Positions 36,430 to 46,482 of a stretch of DNA of 64,000 nucleotides are shown piece by piece. The first letter of the stretch is position 1; each line of letters begins with the position of its first letter. A model generated the notes under the pieces. That model was not told the DNA's origin, did not search any database, and saw nothing but the letters and a program-made list of their open reading frames with translations. This DNA is from an uncultured Oceanospirillaceae bacterium. Lineage in GTDB: Bacteria; Pseudomonadota; Gammaproteobacteria; Pseudomonadales; Balneatricaceae. The stretch lies in the NCBI GenBank assembly GCA_937138495.1, contig CAKZPE010000022.1:181081-245080 (forward strand), written 5' to 3'. Position numbers and translations under genes: made by a program.

Positions 36430-37722
36430 ATGTCAGACGATATCAACGGCAAAGACAGCGGCGATGACAGCAAAACGCTGTATTGCTCGTTCTGCGGTAA
36501 AGGTCAGGACGAAGTTAAAAAGCTGATTGCAGGCCCATCTGTATTCATCTGTGATGAGTGTGTGGATCTGTGTAACGACATTATCACCGAAGAAACACAG
36601 CAGGTCAGTGAAGATGTTGAGCAAAGTGATGATCTGCCAACACCTGCTGAAATCAAGCATAACCTTGACGAGTACGTTATCGGTCAGGAACGTGCTAAAA
36701 AGGTGTTGTCGGTCGCGGTATATAACCACTACAAGCGGTTGCGCTTTCAGCAGAACAGTAATGCTGAAGTAGAGCTGGGTAAAAGTAACATTCTGCTGAT
36801 TGGTCCGACCGGTAGCGGTAAGACTTTGCTGGCTCAGACGCTGGCGCGGATGCTCAATGTTCCATTCACTATTGCTGATGCGACGACGCTGACTGAAGCT
36901 GGTTATGTTGGTGAAGATGTCGAAAACATCATTCAGAAGTTGCTGCAAAAGTGTGATTATGATGTAGAGAAGGCTCAGCTGGGCATTGTTTACATTGATG
37001 AGATTGATAAGATTTCCCGTAAGTCAGATAACCCTTCCATTACCCGGGATGTTTCCGGTGAAGGTGTTCAGCAGGCGCTGTTGAAGCTGATTGAGGGGAC
37101 GGTTGCTTCTGTGCCTCCGCAAGGTGGTCGTAAGCATCCGCAGCAGGAGTTTTTGCAGGTAGATACCTCAAACATCCTGTTTATCTGTGGTGGTGCATTT
37201 GCCGGTCTTGATCAGGTCATCCGTAACCGCAGTGAAAAGAGCTCAATCGGTTTCAATGCAACTGTCAGCAGCAAAGACGATTCTAAGAACGTTACTGATG
37301 TGCTGCGTGATCTGGAAGCGGAAGATCTGGTTAAATACGGTCTGATTCCTGAGTTTGTTGGTCGTTTGCCAATGCTGGCAACGCTGGCCGAGCTGGATGA
37401 AGGTGCGCTGATTCAGATTCTGACTGAACCGAAAAACTCTCTGACCAAGCAATACGGTGCGTTGTTTGAAATGGAAGGTGCCGAACTGGACTTCCGTGAA
37501 TCTGCACTGCATGCGGTTGCTCAGAAGGCGCTGGCACGTAAGACGGGTGCCCGTGGCTTACGCTCAATTCTTGAAGAAACGCTGCTGGATACCATGTATT
37601 CACTGCCATCTCAGGAAAATGTCAGTAAGGTTGTGATTGATGAAGGTGTCATTACTGGCGAATCTGAGCCAATGATGATCTACGAGAACACCGAGCAGCC
37701 AAAAGCGGCAGCTGAAGAATAA
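36430..37722 (+). CDS. clpX: ATP-dependent Clp protease ATP-binding subunit ClpX
   Basis: 430 residues. Hexameric unfoldase for ClpP. The N-terminal zinc-binding domain has CSFCGKG and CDECVDLC; the AAA+ module has Walker A GPTGSGKT, Walker [11 protein letters not shown], the pore loop motif GYVGEDV and sensor residues in [12 protein letters not shown]. The IGF-type ClpP loop appears as SSIGFN. It ends at its own terminator; no lon gene follows, unlike E. coli. Confidence 0.97.
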   Translation: MSDDINGKDSGDDSKTLYCSFCGKGQDEVKKLIAGPSVFICDECVDLCNDIITEETQQVSEDVEQSDDLPTPAEIKHNLDEYVIGQERAKKVLSVAVYNHYKRLRFQQNSNAEVELGKSNILLIGPTGSGKTLLAQTLARMLNVPFTIADATTLTEAGYVGEDVENIIQKLLQKCDYDVEKAQLGIVYIDEIDKISRKSDNPSITRDVSGEGVQQALLKLIEGTVASVPPQGGRKHPQQEFLQVDTSNILFICGGAFAGLDQVIRNRSEKSSIGFNATVSSKDDSKNVTDVLRDLEAEDLVKYGLIPEFVGRLPMLATLAELDEGALIQILTEPKNSLTKQYGALFEMEGAELDFRESALHAVAQKALARKTGARGLRSILEETLLDTMYSLPSQENVSKVVIDEGVITGESEPMMIYENTEQPKAAAEE

Positions 37723-37743
37723 GTAGCATTTATGTTGACAGAA

Positions 37744-37768
37744 AAGGTAGCTCAGGCTGCCTTTTTTT
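37744..37768 (+). terminator. Terminator after clpX
   Basis: AGGTAGC and GCTGCCT form a seven-pair stem with one G-T pair around TCAG, followed by seven T and ATGCCTG. Confidence 0.85.
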
Positions 37769-37868
37769 ATGCCTGTTATTTCGGGGCTGGCCGGGTCACC
37801 AGGGCGCACTATACTGAGTTTTTATCTGTGAGGCGCTGCTGCCTGTGGGTGTGAGCGGCGAGGCTGCT

Positions 37869-38195
37869 ATGAAAACGATTGTTTTTGCTGTGTTTCGGAT
37901 GATGCTGTTAGTCTGGCTGGCAGGAGGTGTTCAGGCGTCCGGGCACCAGTATCTGTGTAAGCTTGCCGGCAGTGATGATTATTTCGTGCTTTTTGATCAT
38001 CAGGTCAGTTACGAGGGGGCAATGTTTCGTCACTATGCAATGCTGAATGGTCTGACGGTTATCGTCCTGAACAAGCAAACGCTGGATTTTAACCGGCTAT
38101 CAAATCTGGCGTTATTGCCGGTATCAACTCTGGATATAAATCTGCCTGCTGAAGCGAATCAGCTAATGTCTGGTAATTGTCGCCCGGTTAACTGA
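37869..38195 (+). CDS. Small exported protein of unknown function
   Basis: 108 residues from the ATG at 37869, with GAGG six bases upstream; a GTG at 37845 is less likely. A signal peptide of about 23 residues ends near VQAS, without a lipobox. The mature protein is about 85 residues and has two cysteines, Cys30 and Cys104, that could form a disulphide joining the ends. I do not recognise a family. It lies alone between clpX and the NADH dehydrogenase gene, with 172 bases after it. Confidence 0.6.
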   Translation: MKTIVFAVFRMMLLVWLAGGVQASGHQYLCKLAGSDDYFVLFDHQVSYEGAMFRHYAMLNGLTVIVLNKQTLDFNRLSNLALLPVSTLDINLPAEANQLMSGNCRPVN

Positions 38196-38367
38196 GCTAT
38201 CCAGTCATGGGTATAGCGGCGGACTATGCTTTCGTCTATTGTATGTCCCGCAGGTATTTTTTACTGAATATCTGTAGCAGGTAGTATTATCTGCCTCCGA
38301 ATAAGGTGAGCTTAAGTCATTGTTTTAAAAGCAGTGGCTTAAGCTGACTTTATTTTGAGGATGTATC

Positions 38368-39657
38368 ATGCAAACAATTGTAATCGTAGGGGGAGGGGCC
38401 GGTGGCCTTGAGCTGGCAGCCAGTTTAGGTAGCCGGTTAGGCAAAAATAAACGGGCAAAAATCATTCTTGTAGACCGTAATCCAAATCATATCTGGAAGC
38501 CTTTGCTGCATGAAGTCGCTACGGGCTCGCTTGATATGAGTATTGATGGGGTTTCGTACCGGGCGCACAGTGGGCAGCATTATTATCAGTTCCAGCTGGG
38601 GACGATGACTGGGTTAAACGGGGCTGAAAAGCAGATTCATCTGGCGGCGGTGGATGATGAGTATGGCGTGCAGGTCTTGCCTGAACGTGTTGTCAGTTAT
38701 GACACGCTGGTTATGGCGGTCGGCAGTGTCAGTAATGATTTCGGCACTCCTGGTGTAGCTGAACACAGTTATTTCCTGGATTCCCATCAGCAGGCTGAAC
38801 GCTTTCAGCGGGGTTTGCTGAACAGTTTTATGCGCATTAATCAGCAGGCGCCGGATAAAAAGCTACGGTTAGCCATCGTTGGTGGTGGAGCTACCGGCGT
38901 TGAGCTTGCGGCTGAGCTTACCCATGTGGCTAATTTGCTGAAACAATACGGGATGCCTGAAATGTCCGCCAGCCGTTTACAGGTAGATTTGCTTGAGGCT
39001 GGGCCGAGTATTTTACCGGCGCTACCTGCACGCATTTCTTCTGCGGCGCGGCGGGAGCTTCAGCGTCTGGGTGTGATTGTGCACGAGAATACCCGCGTAA
39101 CCCGTGCGGATGAGAATGGGTATGTTGACCAGAATGGCGATTTAATTGCGGCCGATCTGATGGTGTGGGCTGCAGGGGTTAAAGCCCCGGATTTTATCCG
39201 CGAGCTGGAATATTTTGAGCTTGGGCGTGGCGGTCAGATTGTTGTCCGGCCCGGTTTGCAGTCCAGCGTTGATGATAATATCTGGGTGTTGGGGGATTGT
39301 GCGGCCTGTCAGCAGCCTGATGGTTCGTGGGTACCGCCCCGAGCACAGTCCGCTCACCAGATGGCCAGTCATATTGCCGCCAGCATCAGGCGTCAGATGA
39401 AAGGCCGGCCGGTTAAGCCTTATTTATATAAGGATCATGGTTCACTGGTGAATCTGAGCCGCTACAGTACCGTTGGCAGTCTGATGGGGAACCTGAGTGG
39501 GGGAACAATGTTTGTTGAGGGTAAGATTGCCCGGCTGATGTATATGTCCCTTTACCGGATGCACCAGTTAAGCATCCATGGCTGGCTAAAAGGTATGTGC
39601 CTGATTCTTGCCCAGAAAGTTGGCCATATGGTACAGCCAAAAATAAAACTTCACTGA
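38368..39657 (+). CDS. Type II NADH dehydrogenase (NAD(P)/FAD-dependent)
   Basis: 429 residues, preceded by GAGG. Single-subunit non-pumping NADH:quinone oxidoreductase. FAD motif IVIVGGGAGGLELAASLG at the N-terminus, central NAD motif LAIVGGGATGVELAAELTH, and the flavin-closing VLGDCAACQQPDG. The C-terminal amphipathic region around KDHGSLVNLSRYSTVGSLMG and MYMSLYRMHQLSIHGW probably anchors it to the inner face of the cytoplasmic membrane. Closest in layout to E. coli Ndh. It is monocistronic with its own terminator. Confidence 0.9.
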   Translation: MQTIVIVGGGAGGLELAASLGSRLGKNKRAKIILVDRNPNHIWKPLLHEVATGSLDMSIDGVSYRAHSGQHYYQFQLGTMTGLNGAEKQIHLAAVDDEYGVQVLPERVVSYDTLVMAVGSVSNDFGTPGVAEHSYFLDSHQQAERFQRGLLNSFMRINQQAPDKKLRLAIVGGGATGVELAAELTHVANLLKQYGMPEMSASRLQVDLLEAGPSILPALPARISSAARRELQRLGVIVHENTRVTRADENGYVDQNGDLIAADLMVWAAGVKAPDFIRELEYFELGRGGQIVVRPGLQSSVDDNIWVLGDCAACQQPDGSWVPPRAQSAHQMASHIAASIRRQMKGRPVKPYLYKDHGSLVNLSRYSTVGSLMGNLSGGTMFVEGKIARLMYMSLYRMHQLSIHGWLKGMCLILAQKVGHMVQPKIKLH

Positions 39658-39660
39658 ACG

Positions 39661-39690
39661 AAGGCCGGCATTATTGCCGGCCTTTTTGTT
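39661..39690 (+). terminator. Terminator after the NADH dehydrogenase gene
   Basis: AAGGCCGGCA and TGCCGGCCTT form a stem with a TTAT loop, followed by a T run. It overlaps the nearest upstream ATG of the cupredoxin frame and so rules that start out. Confidence 0.88.
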
Positions 39691-39925
39691 TGCGCGCAGT
39701 ATAGCTGACTGTCCTGGTCAAAGTCTGAACACCCCGTGTGGCGGGGGTTACGTGAAACACAAAGTGAGATGTTTTTTACGTAAAAATGTACTTTCTGCAA
39801 CAAGTCACGGGTCAATAATACTGTATATTCAGGTCAGAATTAATCGGGCTTCAGATGAATCCCGGGTGAATAAATTTGCTGTAAAGGCAAAATCTGAATG
39901 GATTTTTGGTACTCAGGAGGCGTGT

Positions 39926-40606
39926 GTGTCAGTGACAGGTATGAAGTCAGGAATGACTGCCGGTGGTTATGTGGGCTGCTTTTTGGGGCTTGCTCTTTCG
40001 CTCCCTGTGATGGCAATCGAGCTGGAGGTTCAGGTCCTTAGCGCTTCCGGTGAACCGTTAGAAAATATGGTGGTGTATGCAGTGCCGCTGGACGACCAGC
40101 AGCTGCCGGCAACCGATAAAGTTATCAGTGTTGGTCAGAAGGGTAAGTCATTTGCGCCATATGTCAGCGTTTCCCAGGCAGGAAATTCTGTGCTGTTTGA
40201 TAACCAGGATGACATTACCCATCACATATATTCTGTAGACAGTGACGCCCGTTTCTCATTTAAGATCAAAGCCGGTGAGAAGCGTTTGCAAAATGGGCTC
40301 AACCAGCCGGGTGAAGTGGCAATGGGCTGTAACATTCATGACTGGATGTCCGGGTATCTCCTGCTGGTAGATACTCCGGTGTTTGGTAAAACTTCAGCGG
40401 CAGGGACTCTTAGCCTGGAAACACCTGAGCCCGGACGTTATCAGGTGACGGTCTGGCATCCGCAGCTGAAGGCAGATAATAACCGTGAATCACAGGTAGT
40501 CAATTTACAGGCTGATGCGACGGTAACGGCGCGGTTAGTGGGTGGTATGGATGCAGCACCTTCGCAGGAGAGCGATGACGATTTTGATTTCTTATCTGAC
40601 TATTAA
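39926..40606 (+). CDS. Exported cupredoxin-domain protein
   Basis: 226 residues from a GTG at 39926, placed five bases after a perfect AGGAGG; ATGs at 39941 and 39674 are poorer. Signal peptide up to about PVMA (residue 30). The mature protein is a cupredoxin beta-sandwich followed by a carboxypeptidase-regulatory-like domain (GRYQVTVWHPQLKAD). Type-1 copper ligands are visible: His99 or His100 (DDITHHIYS), Cys135, His138 and Met141 (GCNIHDWM). Proteins like this are often labelled methylamine utilisation protein, without evidence here. It is the first gene of an operon with a GGDEF/EAL protein (14 bases downstream) and an outer-membrane protein. The C-terminus is acidic (ESDDDFDFLSD). Confidence 0.85.
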   Translation: MSVTGMKSGMTAGGYVGCFLGLALSLPVMAIELEVQVLSASGEPLENMVVYAVPLDDQQLPATDKVISVGQKGKSFAPYVSVSQAGNSVLFDNQDDITHHIYSVDSDARFSFKIKAGEKRLQNGLNQPGEVAMGCNIHDWMSGYLLLVDTPVFGKTSAAGTLSLETPEPGRYQVTVWHPQLKADNNRESQVVNLQADATVTARLVGGMDAAPSQESDDDFDFLSDY

Positions 40607-40620
40607 GTGAGTTTATACGC

Positions 40621-42969
40621 GTGAAGAGCTTACAAAGTAAAATTTTTATCTTCTTTGTACTGCTGCTGTTATTTGTGCAGGGGGTGGCTTTCTGGACTCT
40701 GTATGTCGGTAATCAGAATCAGCAGAAGCAGGAGGTGAATAACCGCCTGACGACGGCTAAAACAGTATTTACTGAGTTATTTTCCAGCCGTATTGAATAT
40801 CTGGCTGCGTTCGCAGAGACCGTTTCTAAAGACTATGGCATTAAACAGGTTTTCAACGAGGATCAGCGCAGTTTACTGGTTGCTCTGAATAATCACCGCA
40901 AGCGGATTCATGCCGATCTGGCGATGACGGTTTCTTCTGACGGGATTGTGAATGCGCAGCTGGTCAGTGTCGCGCAGCAAGAAGGTGAGCGAAAGGTCCG
41001 CCGGGGTGATGAGGTTGGTACTGAGTTCCGTTTTCCTGACTGGCTGATGAATGCCGATCAGGGGTATCTGTACGCAATGGGTCAGGATGTATACCAGATC
41101 AGTCTTTCACCGGTAAAAGTGGGTGCTAAAACGATTGGTTGGGTGGTATTTGGTTTTCAGGTGGATGCCCGTCTGGCAACTGAGTTTATGGGGATCACGG
41201 GGCTCGAAACAGATTTTGTTGTAGAAGGTGAAGCGGGTTGGTGGCTGGTGGCTTCGTCCTCACCGACCGCGGATGTCAGCTTTTCTGAAAAAATCATCAG
41301 TTATCAGCCGGTTGATGATCAGTTCATTGCTATCAGTCATCAGATTTCGGAAGATCAGCACCTGCGTTTCGGCGTTGCGATGTATGGTTTGCGGGCGAAT
41401 TTTGTAGAGGTTTTGCAGCAGCAGTGGTGGAAGCTACTGATTCTTGCCGTGGGTACGCTGGTGCTTTCACTGGCGGGTGCATACTGGATTTCAGCTTCAA
41501 TTACCCGGCCGGTAAAACGTTTGGTTGAACAGGCAAAGATTGTTGCCAGCGGTGATTACAATCAGACTGTTCATCTTAATGATCAGAGTGAACTGGGTCA
41601 GCTAGCCGATGAGATTAACCTGATGCAGGAAGCGGTATTAAGCCGTGAGCAGGCTTTGTCGCACCGTGCTAATCATGATCCGTTAACAGATTTGCCGAAC
41701 CGGAACTTCCTTAAGATTATTCTCGATTCTTTATGTCAGCAGCAAAATGAAGGTTTTGGTGTTATTCAGCTGAATCTCAGCAGGTTAAAGGATGTTAATG
41801 ACACGCTGGGGCATCAGGTAGGAGATTGTGTTATTCAGGCGCTGGCAGAGCGATTAGCCCGCGTTGAAGGTTTTCAGCTGGTATGTCACCTGGGTGCAGA
41901 CGAGTTTGTTGCGCTGACGGATAATTGTCCGGTGTCTGAGGCGGACAGTTGTGTGCGACGGTGTCTGGATAATCTTGATGCGGCACTGGAGCCGGTATTT
42001 GACTATGAAGGCCTTGGATTCCAGTTACAGGTGAGAAGCGGCGTGTCTCTGTATCCGCAACACAGTGGGCATCCGGAGAGTCTGTTGCGAATGTCGGATA
42101 TCGCATTACATCATACCCGGACAACCAGTCAGCAGGTGCAGTGGTTTGCCCCTGATCTTGACGTAAACAGCGTCGAACGGCTAAATCTAATCAATGATTT
42201 GAAGCAGGCAATCAGCGGTGATCAGCTGGTGTTGTTTTACCAGCCGAAGCTGAATCTGAAGACCCGTATCGTGACGCATACAGAAGCACTGGTGCGCTGG
42301 ATTCATCCAACGCTGGGTATGGTTCCACCGGATAATTTTATTCATATAGCTGAGCAGACCGGGCAAATTAATGCGCTTACCCGCTGGGTTATTATGACAG
42401 CACTCAGGCAATATAATGATTGGCGTTCCGCAGGTTTGGACCTTGGAATAGCGATTAATATTTCGGCGGCTAACCTGAAAGATCCGGATTTTTACAGTTT
42501 TCTCTGCGGTGCTGTCGGGGAGCTGGCTGTACCTGCCGGAAAAATTACCCTTGAAGTAACTGAAAGTGCTGTGGTTGAGGACCCTGAGTCAGCGATCAAG
42601 CTGCTCAGCCGTTTTAAGGACGTAGGAATGAGGATTTCTATTGATGATTACGGCACCGGTTATTCATCACTTGCGCAGCTCAAGCAGTTGCCGGTTCATG
42701 AGTTGAAAATTGATAAATCATTTATACAGAGGCTCAGTGATGATCAGTCTGATCAGATTATTGTTAAGTCGACCATTGAGCTGGCTCACAGTATGGGGCT
42801 GAGTGTGGTGGCTGAAGGTATCGAAGATGAGTTTGCCCTGGATTGGCTGACGTCTAATAATTGTGAACTGGCGCAGGGCTATCATATCAGCCGGCCTCAG
42901 TCTGTGGATGTGCTGACACCATGGCTAAAGGAACACGCCGAACTGAGTTCCCGGGAGGAGGCGTGCTGA
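40621..42969 (+). CDS. Membrane HAMP-GGDEF-EAL protein, probable c-di-GMP phosphodiesterase
   Basis: 782 residues from a GTG at 40621. Membrane helices near 6-28 and 270-292 enclose a periplasmic sensor of about 240 residues, probably a double Cache domain; then HAMP (about 290-345), GGDEF (about 350-515) and EAL (about 530-775). The GGDEF signature reads GADEF near residue 425, which is degenerate at the second glycine. The EAL set is intact (TEALVRW near 554, NISAANL, EVTESAV, DDYGTGYSSL, KIDKSFI, AEGIED, AQGYHI). Expected activity is c-di-GMP hydrolysis. The stop overlaps the start of the outer-membrane gene by seven bases, indicating translational coupling. Confidence 0.93.
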   Translation: MKSLQSKIFIFFVLLLLFVQGVAFWTLYVGNQNQQKQEVNNRLTTAKTVFTELFSSRIEYLAAFAETVSKDYGIKQVFNEDQRSLLVALNNHRKRIHADLAMTVSSDGIVNAQLVSVAQQEGERKVRRGDEVGTEFRFPDWLMNADQGYLYAMGQDVYQISLSPVKVGAKTIGWVVFGFQVDARLATEFMGITGLETDFVVEGEAGWWLVASSSPTADVSFSEKIISYQPVDDQFIAISHQISEDQHLRFGVAMYGLRANFVEVLQQQWWKLLILAVGTLVLSLAGAYWISASITRPVKRLVEQAKIVASGDYNQTVHLNDQSELGQLADEINLMQEAVLSREQALSHRANHDPLTDLPNRNFLKIILDSLCQQQNEGFGVIQLNLSRLKDVNDTLGHQVGDCVIQALAERLARVEGFQLVCHLGADEFVALTDNCPVSEADSCVRRCLDNLDAALEPVFDYEGLGFQLQVRSGVSLYPQHSGHPESLLRMSDIALHHTRTTSQQVQWFAPDLDVNSVERLNLINDLKQAISGDQLVLFYQPKLNLKTRIVTHTEALVRWIHPTLGMVPPDNFIHIAEQTGQINALTRWVIMTALRQYNDWRSAGLDLGIAINISAANLKDPDFYSFLCGAVGELAVPAGKITLEVTESAVVEDPESAIKLLSRFKDVGMRISIDDYGTGYSSLAQLKQLPVHELKIDKSFIQRLSDDQSDQIIVKSTIELAHSMGLSVVAEGIEDEFALDWLTSNNCELAQGYHISRPQSVDVLTPWLKEHAELSSREEAC

Positions 42970-44207
42970 AAAAGGGCACTGTGTTTGCGGCGGTTGTCAG
43001 TGCCGCACTGGTTACTCAGGCTAATGCGTTAGAAAGTAAACTGAACGGTGTTATTGATTACCGGCTGGCCCATAGCAAGACTTCTGACAGCTATCGTCAG
43101 GGGGGAGTAGGTAAGTTTGGCACGGATAACGGTGGGCAGGCATATCTGGGACAGGCGGGTGTGCAGCTGGTACTGGAGTGGGATTCAGGTCTGAGCTTTC
43201 ACTCGGTGGCGAATGGCTATCTTGATGGTGAAGACAACGGTCTGGGCATTACTGAAACGTTTTTTAAGTACCGTGGCGTGCCGAACGAATCCGGTCACCG
43301 GATTCAGTCCCGTGTAGGGCTCTTCTATCCGGCGATTTCCCTGGAGAATAAAGCCTTTGCCTGGGCGGCTAAGAATACCCTTAACAGCTCTGTGCTGAAT
43401 ACCTGGATAGGTGAAGAAGTCCGGATGCTGGGGGCGGAGCTCAGCTGGACACGCCTGGGTAAGCTGAATGATGCCGGTTATGATCTTACCTTTACTGCCT
43501 CCGGCTTCTTTAATAATGATCCGACAGGAGCGTTGCTGGCCTGGCATGGCTGGACCAGCAGTTCCCGGCAAACCCTTTGGGGTGAAAAACGTAAAATTCC
43601 ACCGCTGGAAGCAAGAAAAAGCGGCTATAAGCTCGAGCCTCAGGCGGCTGAATCTGATCCGTTTCTCGAGCTTGATGATCGTCCCGGTTATCACCTGCAA
43701 AGTCAGATTCGCTGGCGCCGTCAGGGTGAGCTGAATGTTGGGTATTATGATAATAATGCCAGAACTGACATTGTCGAAAATGGCCAGTATACCTGGCGTA
43801 CCCGGTTTTATTACGCCGGTGCGCGCTGGTTGCTGGCGGATAGGCTTGAGCTGAGTGCTCAGTATATGACGGGCGATACCCTGATGAATGATGTTTACGG
43901 CAGGGCGGTGGTTGATAATGATTACAGCAGTGCCTACGTCATGCTGAGTAAGCGAATGGGGAAACACCGTGTTACCGGACGGGTTGAAGAATTTTCTGTG
44001 ACGGACCGGGATCAGACGGTGGGGGACAATAATAATGAATACGGTAAGGCAGCGACGCTGAATTATACCTACCGGTATTCAAAGCCACTGTTTCTGTCGG
44101 TTGAGCATACCTGGATCAATTCTAACCGTCCGGGACGTGTCTATGCAGGTGAGCCGGCAGATCGCGAGGAGCGTCAGCTGTTACTGGCGATCAGGTATTT
44201 CTTTTAA
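42963..44207 (+). CDS. Outer-membrane beta-barrel protein, porin-like
   Basis: 414 residues from a GTG at 42963, preceded by GGGAGGAGG, inside the end of the GGDEF/EAL gene. A signal peptide ends near TQANA (residue 22). The mature protein is rich in alternating, aromatic-ended strands and closes with RYFF, the C-terminal Phe expected for BAM-assembled outer-membrane proteins. Strand-like repeats such as LNVGYYDNNART, RTRFYYAGARWLL and LFLSVEHTWI are visible. I do not recognise a substrate-specific porin family. Operon context with a copper protein and a c-di-GMP enzyme suggests a joint envelope or surface function. Confidence 0.8.
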   Translation: MLKKGTVFAAVVSAALVTQANALESKLNGVIDYRLAHSKTSDSYRQGGVGKFGTDNGGQAYLGQAGVQLVLEWDSGLSFHSVANGYLDGEDNGLGITETFFKYRGVPNESGHRIQSRVGLFYPAISLENKAFAWAAKNTLNSSVLNTWIGEEVRMLGAELSWTRLGKLNDAGYDLTFTASGFFNNDPTGALLAWHGWTSSSRQTLWGEKRKIPPLEARKSGYKLEPQAAESDPFLELDDRPGYHLQSQIRWRRQGELNVGYYDNNARTDIVENGQYTWRTRFYYAGARWLLADRLELSAQYMTGDTLMNDVYGRAVVDNDYSSAYVMLSKRMGKHRVTGRVEEFSVTDRDQTVGDNNNEYGKAATLNYTYRYSKPLFLSVEHTWINSNRPGRVYAGEPADREERQLLLAIRYFF

Positions 44208-44258
44208 CGGTTGTTGCTGAGATGCGCTGATTTTTTATCTTTACTGAACCGTTCAGGC

Positions 44259-44292
44259 ATAAAAAAAGCAGGGGTATACCCCTGCTTTTTTT
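44259..44292. terminator. Bidirectional terminator between the outer-membrane gene and purB
   Basis: A perfect inverted repeat: A7, GCAGGGGTATACCCCTGC, T7, flanked by GGCAT and ATGCC on the two sides. Confidence 0.95.
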
Positions 44293-44316
44293 ATGCCTGC
44301 TGAATAGCTTCGCTAA

Positions 44317-45690
<1,374 letters not shown>

Positions 45691-45798
45691 TTACCTGATG
45701 AATTAAATTTTGAGCGCGAATTATAGCGAAAACGCCGGACGAGGAAAATCCGCCCGGCGTCTTTTTACACATTCATAAGTTGCAGATGTGCATTTTCA

Positions 45799-45809
45799 GG
45801 GGGGGGGGG
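45799..45809. repeat. Homopolymer of 11 G
   Basis: An uninterrupted run of 11 G on the plus strand sits immediately after the hflD stop codon (TGA then C11 when read on the coding strand). It is outside coding sequence, so slippage would alter the hflD-purB spacer only. Confidence 0.95.
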
Positions 45810-46475
45810 TCAGCGTCCGGTGATATCGGTAATGGCGGGCCGTATGCGGGATTTAAAAAATAACAGCTGCCAGCGCTTGCCCCCACTTTGTCGCCACAGA
45901 ACGGCTGCACGGATGCCTGCCAGCAGGAGTGCACGAATTTTATCTGCATTTTCAGTGTTTTGAAGATGGCGGGGATCGCCGGTAACCTGAATGCGGAATT
46001 TGAATGTGCTCAGGGTATCCTGATAAAGGCTGGACAGATTTGCAATAATGGTCGGGTGGGTCAGAGTAGCGGCATTGTCCACCAGAGCTTCTTCGTCGTT
46101 GAAGTACTTCGCCTGCTGTTCAATTTTCAGTAAGCGCTCGGCGATTGTGTTGAGCAATTCCGGCTGCTTGTTGAGTTTCTTTTCAAGGTGCAGGAGGCTT
46201 AGTGCGTAGCGAATTACATCCTGATTTTGTTTTGAGCGGTCCTTATCTATCAGCTCTTGCAAGTGGCGAAATCCCTGGCCCAGATTAACGGGCAGGTCGC
46301 GTTCGCCGCCATAGATCTCAGCAGTGCTCTCAGGGTTGGTAATAAAGATGCTGCGAATACAGGTTTCCAGGTTGCTTTGCTGCACCATGCCGCGGGTTGC
46401 GATCTGCTCAACTAAGCTGGCTGCCTGAAACAGGCCTGCCAGCGCGATTGCCTGATTATGAGTTGCCTGTGACAT
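45810..46475 (-). CDS. hflD: High-frequency lysogenisation protein HflD homologue
   Basis: 221 residues from the ATG at 46475, eight bases after the mnmA stop. All-helical peripheral membrane protein; in E. coli it binds phage lambda CII and influences lysogeny, and its host role is unclear. Family features are QAIALAGLFQAASLVEQIA near the start and the C-terminal LWRQSGGKRWQLLF. Position between mnmA and purB is the strongest support. The stop codon is followed directly by an 11-base homopolymer. Confidence 0.92.
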   Translation of the reverse strand: MSQATHNQAIALAGLFQAASLVEQIATRGMVQQSNLETCIRSIFITNPESTAEIYGGERDLPVNLGQGFRHLQELIDKDRSKQNQDVIRYALSLLHLEKKLNKQPELLNTIAERLLKIEQQAKYFNDEEALVDNAATLTHPTIIANLSSLYQDTLSTFKFRIQVTGDPRHLQNTENADKIRALLLAGIRAAVLWRQSGGKRWQLLFFKSRIRPAITDITGR

Positions 46476-46482
46476 GGTTTGG

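Noticed and set aside
39728..39751. Hairpin ACCCC/GGGGGT upstream of the cupredoxin gene
   Set aside because: Stem is short, it has no T run, and it lies after a complete terminator; no role could be supported.
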